A stretch of DNA of 64,000 bases from Halictus rubicundus (Eukaryota; Arthropoda; Insecta; Hymenoptera; Halictidae), in assembly GCF_050948215.1 (NCBI RefSeq), contig NC_135153.1:10630058-10694057 (forward strand). The letters are read 5' to 3'. A program made the translations under genes and the position numbers. Shown here in pieces: positions 23,445 through 36,409 of this stretch. The first letter of the stretch is position 1. Every line of letters begins with the position of its first letter. The notes beneath the pieces are model-generated. The model saw nothing but the letters and a program-made list of their open reading frames with translations, was not told the origin of the DNA and ran no database searches.

Positions 23445-25673
23445 TTATACAGACTCATCACATGTACTATTTCCAGAGAGAGCCATCTTTGATAGACTAG
23501 AAAGACTTCTGCGTGGACTGCTACCAACTAAAAAGCTACTGCTAGACTCTGAGAATATTTTCCGGAAACTGGAAAATAAATTATACTACTTAATGTACTT
23601 TATTGCGATTAAAATGATGATGTTTGAAGATACTTACAATTTACGAATCCCAGATTCAGACGTTTTCTTCCAAGGTGCATCGTCTGGTTCGTAAGGAAGT
23701 GGCCCTTGAACTGGAGCATCTTTATCTTCTTCGATCCTGCAGAAGAAATAAATCACGATATACTGTCAGTCGCAATAATATTCGAACACTCCTAAAAAGA
23801 CATTAAACCTTTTTTAATATTGGACCATACGACTTGGAATTTTTTGAGAAGTTAGAACAATTAGTTTGCTACATGACGTGAGAAAGAAATTTGGAAAAAA
23901 TTTCAATTAGTCAGAGTTGCAGAGGAAGTACCAATTACGATTTTTTGAAGTTTCTTTTTCACGTCATATAGTAAATTAATTGTTTTAATTTTTAAAAAAA
24001 TTCCACTCATATGGTCCGATATTAAAAAAGTTATCGTGCTTTTAGGAGTGTCCAAATATTGTTGCGAGTGACTGCAATGTCAATACAAACTCGCAATTTA
24101 AAAATAATCACGTACGTATCAGGTTTCGGTCGATACAGCTCTAATTCATCTTCTAAGTCCGAGACTCTAGCTTTCAGTTCATTTCGTTCGTGCAAAATTT
24201 CTTTCAATTCTGCAGTGGTAAACCTTGGTCTATCAGGATCGTCTAGATCATAAACAGCCTTGTTTGTTAGATCTGGATATCCCTGTAATTTACTTAAATC
24301 TTCGTTTTCCTTTCTCGCTAAACCAAGACGAGCTCGTAGATTTATCAGTTCACGATTTTGGTCTTGCAACTGGGCCAAAAAATCTGCTCTTTCTTCCACC
24401 AATCCGCGAGCTTGCATCTGCGCTTGACGTTGTTTTCGTTTCAGTTCTCGCCCGACCACTCCAAGTTTTTCAACCTGCGCTGTTAACTGCAGAGAAAATC
24501 CAAATATGTTAGAATAAAACACACGTTCTGTCATTAGACAAAGCAAAGCAAAAATAAAAGGAAAGCCTCTTAAACTATATCCGATAATGTCATATTTTAT
24601 TATTATTTGGATCAAATTACATACGAACATAAGTACCAATTTACATTTTCTATTTCCGAATTCTTCTGCACCAACTCTTTGTCTCTTGCTCGAATTTGAT
24701 CTCTTTGCTTATCTATCATAGATCTTAAATGCTGTAACACTTGTATATCGACTTCCTGACTAGCAGTAAATGCTGAAAATATATTCGTGTAATTAATAAT
24801 ACATATGTATATGTATGTAAGTACAAAGTAAGGTATTAGAAATTATTAGAGGTGTGCAAGAACCCGACACACAGTCGAACGAATCGACTCCATGGCGATA
24901 AAAAATCTGCAACTTTGCTTCTGCTTTATATACTTTAATAAATTTTTAAGAAGTTAATCATTACATTATAGCTTTTATGTTCCGTTAAATTTAGTGACCT
25001 TAATGGACTGAGTATCCAGATATTCACTTTATTATCAAATATTCATTTTCCAAGACCTGAAATGCTAATTTGAAATACCTTACCCTGTCTGATACAATAG
25101 TTTTAACATTGTGTTAGTAAATAAAAGATAGGTTGTTAGTACTTTGTTTACTGCAGTACTGACTATCACTACGTGATTCTTGGAGTGCCTCTGCTAAGCG
25201 TCTATTTTCTTCCTGCAATCGTGTAACCATTCCCACTAGGTCACGCGATTCTTGTCTCCAATGTTCCTCAGTTTGTTCTAGTTCCTAGACAGCAATTGAA
25301 CAATTTCGGATAAAGAAGAAACTTAACAAATAATATATTGAAATTGTTTTGAAGAAAATACTTTTTCAAATCTTTGCTTATCTTCAGCTTTGCCAATCTT
25401 GGCGCTTTCCAATTGGGAAATCTTCGCACGTAACTCTTGGACTATTGTGTTTTCGCGTTCATTTTTAGTCGCAAGACTTTCTAACAGTTCCAACGCGTGT
25501 ATCACCTTTGGCATTAAATTAGTCACAGATTGTACTCCAAAGGAATCTATCAAATTTTCACATTCTTTTCCTATTTCCGAAGCAATATCGTAAACATCTA
25601 CAACGGACACATCCGATAATACAGCATAGTCCTCCATGTTGCTGGTTGTATAATTCTCCAGACAAAAAGGCAT
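23445..25673 (-). CDS. Rilpl: RILP-like protein, Rab effector and dynein/dynactin adaptor
   Basis: Six coding exons, 5' to 3' on the minus strand: 25673-25362, 25284-25152, 24772-24645, 24486-24116, 23736-23638, 23568-23445; 1167 nt, 388 aa, phases consistent. RILP-like proteins have an RH1 domain that binds dynein light intermediate chain or myosin and an RH2 domain that binds Rabs (in vertebrates RILPL1/2 bind LRRK2-phosphorylated Rab8/10). RH1 is visible at the N-terminus (VVDVYDIASEIGKECENLID, then LMPKVIHALELLE). A long coiled coil fills exons 2-4. RH2 is DPDRPRFTTAELKEILHERN followed by ELKARVSDLEDELELYRP. The C-terminal SGIRKFFRKIFSESSSS resembles the RILPL basic tail. The first Met (25671-25673) and the second (25635-25637, MEDYAVL) are both possible starts; I kept the longer. 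Intron 4 is almost entirely a MITE. Confidence 0.92.
23766..24073. mobile_element. Long-arm palindromic MITE filling Rilpl intron 4
   Basis: The left arm runs from CAGTCGCAATAATATTCGAA and the right arm, reverse complement, from CAGTCACTCGCAACAATATT. The arms continue for more than 100 bp with matching ACACTCCTAAAA, TTTTTTAATAT, GGACCATA, GAATTTTTT and ATGACGTGA blocks. Length is about 308 bp, with no coding capacity. Related copies are at 7295-7520 and 48391-48490. Confidence 0.8.
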
Positions 25674-28600
25674 GAATACTCTTTATATCAGAGTACACTG
25701 TATATGAACCTGTTGATAATAAAACAAAAGGAATGATTTGATTAGGTGATTGGCTAAAATCTGAATAGTATGACAGTACAATAGCATCAGCACTGATAAT
25801 ATGGAACTGTTTATCTCAATTGACATTCCACGGAATCTTCAAAACATTGATATACAGCCTATCATAGAAATTTCTTTGAATATAGAGTGAATTACACTTT
25901 GAATATTTAGTACATCATCGAATTTCAAGAGTTTTTTTTTGCAATAACACAGAATCAATGAGTATACTGTTGTGTGACTAGCTATATATGAAAATTAACA
26001 AATTTAACAAAATAAGACAGAACACAGCTAGCCTCACTGCAGAACACGCGAAAGTTAAAGAATATTGTCAAAGTTGAATATTCTATGCACGAATAAGTGA
26101 CTTATCATAATTTCTGTTAAGTATGTCTAAGTAGAAGTAGCATAATTAACACAAGTTTCTTCAATGTATGTTTATGTAATACAGTTTCGCATTAATTTAG
26201 GCGTGGTGTTAATTAACAATGTAACATTGGACATACAAGATTGTCAATGGTATTACTCAGAATTAACTGACGACATTTAAGTACTTGAAACTATGAGATC
26301 ACGATTAATCGCATCCACAATGCTTATGTCAAATTCCACTCAGAACCGCATATTATCGTACAGTTACGAGACATTATTATTTGTTATACGTACACGTATC
26401 TATAAAATGTTAATCCGATCGTGTGCACCATGTGAAACGAGTACATAAATCTAAATATTTTTTAAAAGAGAATCAAATATGTTGAGAGCCGATGATCTAG
26501 TAACTCTTGACTAAGCTAGCCTTTTTTCTGGTTCCGCGATTTTTGCGAAACGCATATTCAAGCGGTCAAAGCTTTGCAGCGATTGGATCTTTCCGATCGA
26601 ACGACTTGAACCTTTTCGCGATTGTATGATGCCTTTTCATATTTAACTATATATATACCAATAATCTTCACTGCTAAAAATCAAAGTAAGAAAGGCGAAA
26701 GTCAGATATCCGTAAATATATAAATGAAAATAGGATCAAGATGAAGTATGAAATATGAGGAATAAAGTATGACAAAAAATATAGTACAAAGTGATGAATT
26801 TTTATTTTATGAAAATATATACTTCTATTTTACTTACTTTTTGATCACTAAATTAGTTTATCATGATGCATTCGCAAGTATATCTGCGTGTGCAAATAAA
26901 CCATAAAGAAAAAAAGACTGCAATTCAATTGCAAATTCTTTAATTTTATCCACACACAGTATTCGAGTAACAGTAGACGAAAGATTACAGCATGTAACAG
27001 TTGAACATTCATTAAAGTTTATGAACATTACACTTTCTAAAAATCTGTAATTATCCTTTTAATTTTTTTCGGTTAAATATATAGAGTGACAATAAAAGTT
27101 AATCCACAACTTAGCTACTCGTAAAATAATTATAATATTCATATCAAGTTTATATTCAAATTTGAATATATTAATATACTAATTAATTGCTTTTTTGCGT
27201 AGAGGTGTTAAAACATCATGCTTCAAATAAAAAAAAGTACAATCTATTGGGAATAAAAAATGGTATGCCTTCATTTGTCATAAGTTAAATTTTTGCACAT
27301 TGTTTTTTATTAAAACAACTCCATTATAACACAATAATATATGCTCTATTTTATATTACATTTACAATGTACAATTCAGATGGATAACATTATAGTTTCT
27401 CAAAATTTATATGTATGTACATTATACTTTGCGTGATCCAATTTGTATAACTATAATAACTATATTATTAGAATGAAATCAATATTTAATCAACAAAAAC
27501 TTACTTTGTAATTATATAATTTTTCCGTAACAAATCGATCATAGCAAAATGTACTACAATAAAAATTAGCATACTTCGAAATTAAGTAGAAATGCATGTA
27601 TGCAAATTCATACAAAGAATAATATTCTTTTATGACGTAATTAAAAAATTTTATTTTGTATTTTACTGCATAATTCGTAGTTTATTATAAATAATAAACT
27701 AAATTATACAGAGAATATTTCTACATAAATATTTAAAAACACACCAATGGAGTTACATACATGCAATTCTAAATCCCTAAAATCCTCAAATAATTACAAT
27801 AGACTATTTCATTCTTTTAATATATCAACAATTTTAAACATAACAGAAAAGCAAGTTAAATTAATAATAAATATTAAATATTTTTCTTCAGTAAAACGTC
27901 AAGCACATGTAGTTGTTTGAAAATACTGCATGTATTTGATGGATTATATCAAATTATAAAAGTATTTCTAAGAAATAACAGATTACATTTAAAAATTTAT
28001 CGAAGCAATCACTAAACCGTTGCTATTAATAAATTATTTACTATCAACGATTTCTTGTCAGCACAAACAAATTATTAGTGTTATTATTATGTTGAAAGTT
28101 GTTAATATGATTGAATAAAATAATATCATCATGACATGCATTATAATCAAACACTTGAAGCAGTTATTAAATTATATAAAACTGATAATAATATTTAATC
28201 ACACGTCATTTTTTTTCAATATTATTGCTGAGATATTTTAGATGCATTCAATATTTTTTAAACAAAACCGAAGTAAAAATATTAGAACTCGAGAAATTTA
28301 CTGAGGCCCTAGTTTAATATCACATTACGGCAAGTATTTTATACTAAATATAAATCTTAAAGTGATCAAAAAATATTTTGTTCAATAAGTTCTTAACACA
28401 ATATATAATCATAATATTTTTTGATGTACATTTTGCACTATCACTGCCAGTAATTGCCACTTAATTATTACAATTTATTAATAATTGCACTGATATCAAT
28501 ATATACATATTGATGCCTAATGTTTATTAACAAAAATTGAGCTCAATTAGTTGATGCATTAATATTTGATATGTTATTCGTACTCAGGCAAGCATTAAAT

Positions 28601-29995
28601 ATTTGTGCAATAACATTGGCAAGTATTGACTTTCAGTTTGTTATATTTTATTGCAGGTAATATTTATGTTTTTATTTTTTATGACGTGAAAATTGATTAT
28701 GTTTTATGCTATGTACAATATAGGATGAATAAAATTACTGCGTAATTAGTAAAGTCGACTGATATAAAATATGAATGTCATTAAATGTATTCTATGTTAT
28801 TAAATCCTTTCAACTTAGTTAGACTTACACATTAATTTTTACCTAAACGTACCTAAAAATTCATAATCTGAGGTATAAATTTATATCTACATAATATTAG
28901 ATTGATGCATATGAAGTGTCATCTCTTCAAATAAAACTATAATTTATTGATTTATAAATCTAGTATAATAAAATTGGCTAATCGTTAAAAAGATATGCAG
29001 AGTAATGTAGAAATTATTTTGCGTAAATTATAACGTTCGAAAGAAACTACATATCATTGAGATTTTATTTGAGAAAATGACATCTTATTTGCGCGAACCC
29101 AACATACATATTGTGCTACTGAATCTTTAAAATCTATTTCTGTACATAAGTTGATCAATCATTGCATAAGTTTGTTCATATAATAAATTAAGTACGAATA
29201 ATAAAAACAGGCATTCTAATTGTTTTATAGTATGCGCTGACGTTAAGTGTAAAATATTTTAATGTTGCATGCCTATGTATATTACTCGTTCCTTATATAA
29301 AACTAATTTTTCGTACAAATTATTTGATCGTTAAGTTGTGAAAAACATTTGGAACAATTTCCAAAATGTTAAATATATATTATAGTGTATTAATGTATTA
29401 ACTTGGCACTTTTTCAATTTAAGTATATTTTTTTTAGTATCTGCGGTATGAAATCGTTGCGTCTATTTTAAGACGTACGTTATAAAAATCAATAAACCGT
29501 GTAATAATATACGTGCATTGAACAGGAAATTGCTCTAAATGTCAGTTTTTGCAATAAAATTCGGCTGACTTCGCTTATTAGCAAATTAGTACTCGGAAAA
29601 CGTCTATTACAGAAAGTTTGTTACATTATACTCTTCTATTAACGCAAAATGAGAATCTGTGTGTGAGCGGCAACATTAACAGAAGTAAAATTGTATGTAC
29701 AAATTCGGAGGACAATTACTCGATCTGTAATATCTATATTTGTAAAATAAAACATTGTGATTATTCTTTTTTCCTTTGCATCTGCAGTAACATTTTGTAT
29801 ACTATTTTTACATTTCATTGAACAATAACTCCAGGTAAAAGCAGTCTAAACAATAGAATGTGAACTTATGATTTACGAATTTAACAATATATCACATATT
29901 TACTTATGAAAACCCTGTAAAAGGGGAAAGTGTTTTAAATATTATTCTCCTATTGTCGACTAATGTTTAATTTGTAAGCATGATCATCTTACATA
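25674..29995. other. Long AT-rich intergenic region, FHIP 3' end to Rilpl 5' end
   Basis: 4.3 kb, strongly AT-rich. The left end should include the Rilpl promoter and the right end the FHIP 3' UTR. I found no exon with coding character, RNA gene or clear terminal inverted repeat. Confidence 0.5.
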
Positions 29996-32900
29996 TTACA
30001 CTTTAGATTCCAAGCTATGTGTAAAGGACATAATGGCATGTTCCTGTGTAATAGCAGCTAATTCTTTTAGCCATTCGTCTAATATAACCGCGCATAACAC
30101 CACATTTTGTACTGGACTTACTTCGTTTGGGGATTCCCAAGAAGTTTTCGTGTAATACCTGTTCAATTAAAAATTCTATTAATACAATTGATATTGATAA
30201 GTTAACGGTTTTTTGGAATAATTAATCTGGTATAATAACAGATTTTGGCCAAGGCTCCAATGACGAGTTCATTTTCATTAAACACATACAGGATGTTCAT
30301 GCTATTACTAGCTAGCGTTTTTCGTGCAAGTAATAAACATTAAGAAAAGATGAGAAAGGAAAAAGTAATAGTGTATTATGCAAGAAACGTAATGTATTTT
30401 TTTGTCTGCACTATTTTTGTATAAAGTATTAAAAATGTTTCTTCCATTTCTGGTCTTGTATGACCTTCAAGGGATTTAAAAAAATTTGCGTACACCATTA
30501 CATTGCTTGCAAAAAGCAGTATTACCTTTTCCTCTTTCATTTATTTCTAATATTTATTATTTGCACGCTGGCTAGCAATAGCATGTGAACACCCTGTATG
30601 CGATATAATTTTAGGAATATTTACCGGTATCCGGAACTATGTCCAATAACTTCTAACTGATCTTCCGATGCACCAGCTGGTTGATTAATAGCACTGACCA
30701 AACTACCTGGACCAGGATTACCACTTGATCTTCTAAGCATTTGCGTAAAGGATGATGTAAAACTCCACCTCTTGCTTTCGCCTGAAAACATAACATCTTC
30801 AGACATAACTTTTACATTTAATATTTGCGCATTGTTCACGTTTATGAATGTTTTGATGATTATACCTACATCGTTTGAATACTTCCAGAATGCAAAACAG
30901 ATGTTAAGATAATACTATATTAACTTATGTAAACGTGCGCACATATGAAAAGAAATACTAATTGAAGTACAAAAGACTATATCATACTCGATTGTAATAT
31001 ATGAACTTTTCGATTAATTTGTTTGATATTGAATTCTTTTAATGCTTACAATCTATACGTTTTAGTTGCAAGTTTGTCCAAATCTACTTTCCAAAAAATT
31101 CAGAGGCTTGGTGTTAATAAATTCTACAAATACTGTTTCAACAATTCCTTGATTCGTGAAACCAGAAAATGCTCATAAGTTTCTGAATTTTTATACAAAT
31201 GGAATTAACAATTTATTTAAAATTGCTGGTAAAAATTGGACATATCATATGTTACAACCTAATATTATATTATATAAATAATTGTATAACAAATCGTACC
31301 TCTTGAGAACGGCTCTCCACTCAAAGAATTTCTTTTAACAGGCGCAGAGTATGCGGCCGCTTCTAATGCATTTTTTCTGGCATTCACTAACTTATCTTCA
31401 CGACTAATTAGAAACAATCGTGCTTGTTCTACTAATACGTCTACATTGTTATGTTGAGAGAGAAATTGATCTATCTTATGCTTTAATGAGGCAAGTACCT
31501 AAAGAACAGTATCATTTGTAAAAAAAAAACCGGCAAAGATTGATCGATTATCTTCATGTGATTTATAGTTACAAACCTGAAAAAGCGATCGGATACTGGG
31601 TTGAAACACCAGAGAATGATTTAAGAGAAACGATTGCAACAGAGGTTGCGGGTATATCGCCAATCTACTAATAAGACCAGTTAAATGTAAATTAACATAT
31701 AAATTATTACTTGTCATGCACTCTAGCTTCCTTAGGAGAACGTCCAAAAATATACCGACATTAGGCTGCCCATTAAATACATCTTGACGATAAGTATCTT
31801 TACTTTGTTTAGTCGTTGTTAATTCTTCTGCCGCTGTTGAACTAGAATCCGTAACATTATGCAGAAGGATGCCACCTTCTTTGTTCAATTCGATGTCTGT
31901 TTTGTCTTGTTCGCTCGCTCTATCTTCGTTCGGTTCATTATCTGGAGTTGACTCCGACGAACCCTTGAACGCGAAACTTTCGTATCCGCTGCTTTCTCCC
32001 AACGATAAAAGCGAGTTCATCGCAGTATTAGAGTCATCAATACCACTGTCAGGTTCCTTTTTATCCGTTAACGAAATCTCCTTGGCAGAGTCTGTGATCC
32101 CAACGTCTTCGTTTAATAATTCAGCTATGTCTGCGTCCAATTTCGCTTGTTCCTCTAACGACAATCCTATACCAGCTACTTCTGCCTCCAGTTTTTCTTC
32201 TTCTTCCTTCATGTTCATCTTTTTTCCATCCAACAACGTTTGAATGTTAATTAAAATATTGTCTATCGATGAGTTTTCGGTGATGTCGCTTGAAACCGTT
32301 GACTGTTTTAATTTTTCTAATGATAAAGTCTTGGTCGCTTCAATTTTCTTCTGTGCGTGGTCTATCGACGTAGCGTCGTCTGTCAACGTTGTCTCACTAC
32401 CGGTAGTACTTTGATTTGGCAGCTCTCCGTTATACTGATATGACCAATTGGAGCAAGCGATGCGGCAAGCTCTTATTTTTTGCCGAGCATCGCATAGATA
32501 TGCATGATAATTTCCATACAAACTGTCCGATATCCTTGCACCGTAATTTATAGACGCATACAATGATTTGAACGACTCGGACGTGGCGTTTGAATTTTTC
32601 TCCTGAGTGGTGTTGTTAGGTAAAGAATTGAATTGAGAATTTACAGATGCAAGCGGTGAACAACACGATGGTGTCAATGACAAAAACTTCTCAGCAGCAC
32701 GGCCGAACGGATCTACGTCTCTCAATCTTCTACGCTGGGAGAGCATCACATGAGAACAAGGACTCAACGCAGCCAGGCACAGTTCCAACATTACATCTTC
32801 GCAATTCAAGTTGACCAAAGTTTCAAACAGTGCCAGGGTAACAATGCATAACTGAAATAAAAGAATGTTACAAGAAAGTTTTAACTTAACTGTTAACTGT

Positions 32901-35900
32901 TAACAATACTGTTGGTGGCATTTCTCAATATTGCTAACATACCCTTGATCTCGATGATATCCTTTGAATAAGAGTGTCTAGTATTCTGTACTCATCGTAA
33001 TTGTCTTCTAGGAGAAATCGCACAAGCGATCGTAGAAGACCAGGTTCGGTTACAGATCGAAGAAATAAGTCAAAGTAAGCTGTAGCTGCAACTAATTCAT
33101 CCACAGTTGTCTGTAATAATAAGAGATTAGTCATCCATAACGTTGTACAAATTCATACGAGATAATTATGTCTTTAAAGAAATGTTAAAAAACATTTAAA
33201 AAGTTTAGTTTAACATATTAGAAATTTTTATTTAAGAAAACAAGCTTGTTAATAAATTAATCATTAGAATTATGAACTGATATATTTCAGGTATTAATAC
33301 AACATAATATACAAAGGTTTTATTTTGTGGTAAAAGAAGGATATTAGTCTGTAAGAAATATGCGAGAAGTTAATTAATTCAATGAAAAACGAACACACAC
33401 TGCACTTTGTTAACTTGAAGTAATTTTGAAATAACAACATGATTTGGAATTTTGTTTAAGCGTAACATCTGGACACAGTGGTTCAATATTTCGTACCTTA
33501 CAATGAGTGATGCTACAGAAAGTAGTATAAATTCAAGGTGACCAAACTACGCTCTATAATCTTAGCATATATTAGACATACGGGTCTCGAGTATTCTAAT
33601 TTGCAATAAAAAATATCTTTTATAATGATAAGGTTTGGTCACCATTGATATACATCTTGTACCATAATATGATTGTATTACACATATCTACAATTAAGAA
33701 TGGCAGGAACAGCCAACATAAGTACTATTTATATTAGGTGAATAACACAGCATTTTTTTACAATGTCAAAAGCAAGAAAAATGATAAATATTACAATTTT
33801 TATGAATTATGACTGAAATGTATGAAAAACATACTTGTAGCTCATGAACGACATATTCTCATAATAATTATACGAAGAGAGAAATTGAAAATATATTACA
33901 AAAACATGGATCTTTTTTCTATTATGAAATGATTACATTTAAACTTTTAAGAATGTCATTTGAATATATGCAGTTCATAAGTTACTGTAATTGTTAAATG
34001 TACTTGCAATGTGTAGAGTTAAGCATAGTATTTCAGTAAAAGCTTAAATATTCCTTAATTAATTCTCATTATATATACGTTTAATATATTTTCACAATTA
34101 GACATGTCTTCATTATTAAATGAAAAATATATCTTTACATGCATGCAGAATTCTTTCATTTATGCTTTACTGAAATTCTATTTGCTGTACTAAATTGTCA
34201 CACTAATTAATATGTTTTGTACTAACCCAATGTTCTTGTTCATCTAGTTGGTCTATGGTCAAACCAAGAGAATCCTAAATACCATAAAAATGTCATTGGA
34301 CTGTCACCAAAACCATATTACAATATAAACGATTGGAATGTTATGGATTAGCCATGAAAATTTAGATTTACCATCACCATACTGACAATGCGATATGCGT
34401 TTGGCAACATATATTGCAACTAAGACAGTAAACAAATATGTTCCTATAAAAGTCGATTCGATAAAAATTCTTTGAAAGTGTATATGTTATTTAGTAAATA
34501 TTTTAAATCAATAGATGTGAAAAATTGATCTATCTACCATTTCTATAAAAAAATATGAAAAAATTAGTCAAGAACGTTTTAAATTTTAATGAATATCTTG
34601 TAAATACCTTCTTTCACCACATGCAAATAGAATATAAAAAGATTGCCTGTAAATATGAACTATAATAACACCCTTTATAATTGCACCATAGTAACTTTTG
34701 CATATGTAATTACTTATATCCCTTAAAATACGTATTACAAAAATATGTATGTGTTTCTTATTAAAGCAAACAATACAAAATATGTAAATACTGACCTGTA
34801 ACAAAGCTGGTCCCATTACAGGTACCAAAAAACCATGATATAGAAATTCCAATAAATGTTTTTGAACCATAGGATGTGCAACTTGTGCAACAGCATTACA
34901 AAATTCCAAAGAATTCATTAAATGCATTAATGCTGGTAAATCATTAACATCATCTGGTGTCAATCTATACCAATCGCTTGTCTCAATATCTAACTTTCTA
35001 GGCAGTAGTGAATACAGCCCACTCAAACCTGTTGCTAACACCTGATTGAATAAAATTTGTATTACATGTTTTATGTGACAAAACTTTCAGATACTATTTA
35101 TGAACTGATTTAATTTTTGTAAACAGTACATACAGGACATATATTAGAATGATCTGCAATATACACTCCAACTTCATCATTTTTCTTGGAAAGTGACATG
35201 CAAAGTAACATGGCATCACGTGCTTGCTGTCCCACACCACCTTCTCTATGTACATGTGGTATCAATAATGTGAAAATAATAAATCTGAAAAAGTACATCC
35301 ATATTAAAAACGATTGGAAGTATATTGATAAACATTTTTAAAAAGGAATATGCATATTCTACCAACTTGTTTTTCCCTACTGCTGTTGGATGGAAAAATA
35401 AATCGAGTAATGCCATGTTCTGCATTAAAGTGACACATAATTGATTTAATAACACTACCAGTTTCTTCTCTACTTCTAATGGCATTATATCATTTGCGCA
35501 ATCCTCGAGCAATCGTAACAATGGTCTGGCGACTGGTTCATGGGCAAGAAGAATACTACTATGTGATACTAGAAGTTCATAGAGTTTTAATTGTTCCAAA
35601 CGTACAGCATTGTTAAATCTGAAATGACAATCCACATTTAAAACTAAAATACTATTAGAACTCGTTTAACACGTTAAATGCCAAGCCCATTTTCCTTGAC
35701 TTTCCATTTACGTCATACTCTACTGTCAAGTGGAGAGAGCCGTGCATAAATAAAAACTGGCGCAGCAGTGTAGCATGAACGTAAAGTCTACTGCTGGTCC
35801 GTAGAGACCAACTATAACATGTAACGTGTTAACAGAAAATAGAATAGAACACTAGAACTTATTTAATTCTTCCTATGCATACTATTTAAAAAATTGCTAC

Positions 35901-36409
35901 CTTCCGGTATGTACACTCCAGTCATACAGCTTACAAAGAAGGTTTTCACTTAACAAATATTCCAAACAAGGAGAGTGGGTCGCTGTTGTAGATTGCCGAA
36001 AATTATTAGAAGTCCTTGTGTCTCGTAACTCCAGTATTAAAAGTGTCACCATATGATCTATGTGATTGACAACCCCAAGAACATCATCCTGGTTTGGTAT
36101 TCCCTTCGGAGGCTGTACAAATTCAATGATGTATTTAGTTTCAATCGTATTGTCATTCTCCTCATTTATGAAAGAATTAAACGAGAAAAAAAACATACAG
36201 TATGTAGCATCGTTTGAAACACTTTCTAATTTTACTAAAACTTTGAAAATTGAACTCACAGATGTGTGCAAAATGATTTCATAAGCTTGCTGCCAATGTT
36301 TACAGAAACTGTCATAGCATGCCGACGGATCAGCATCTTTTGGTGGAGAGTCTCTCGATCGTTGCTTGCTGAAACTAGTCCTCAGCGGACTATTTCTTAA
36401 CCAGCTCAT
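29996..36409 (-). CDS. FHIP: FHIP1 (FAM160A) family subunit of the FTS-Hook-FHIP dynein adaptor complex
   Basis: Eleven coding exons, 5' to 3' on minus: 36409-36260, 36112-35901, 35618-35367, 35284-35134, 35041-34796, 34274-34227, 33110-32943, 32851-31577, 31498-31300, 30781-30625, 30158-29996; 3021 nt, 1006 aa, phases consistent. The FHF complex links Hook-bound dynein to early endosomes; FHIP1 contacts Rab5. It starts with the family's MSWL. Conserved blocks are DDVLGVVNHIDHMVTLLILE, the HREGGVGQQARDAMLLCMSL loop, TAYFDLFLRSVTEPGLLRSL, and CSHVMLSQRRRLRDVDPFGR followed by AAEKFLSL. The 1275-nt exon 8 adds an acidic, Ser-rich disordered stretch before the C-terminal conserved part (LECMTSNNLYVNLHLTGLIS). 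Intron 1 (147 nt) is in frame and lacks stops. Intron 10 carries a MITE. Confidence 0.94.
30287..30598. mobile_element. Palindromic MITE in FHIP intron 10
   Basis: Left end TACAGGATGTTCATGCTATT; right end, reverse complement, TACAGGGTGTTCACATGCTA. Arms of about 90 bp share CTAGC.AGCGT, GTAATAAACATTA-like and GGAAAAAGTAATA-like blocks. Length is about 312 bp, bounded by TA, with no coding capacity. Confidence 0.8.
33534..33646. repeat. Small hairpin element in FHIP intron 6
   Basis: AAGGTGACCAAAC at left and GTTTGGTCACCATT at right form 12-14 bp inverted ends about 110 bp apart. Probably a short MITE in the long intron between exons 6 and 7. Confidence 0.5.

Noticed and set aside
24031..24512. 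Plus-strand frames over Rilpl exon 4
   Set aside because: Antisense shadows of a coiled-coil exon; the minus-strand frame has conserved RH2 sequence and correct splice sites.
31869..32243. 124-codon plus-strand frame inside FHIP exon 8
   Set aside because: Antisense shadow of the Ser/Glu-rich FHIP coding exon.
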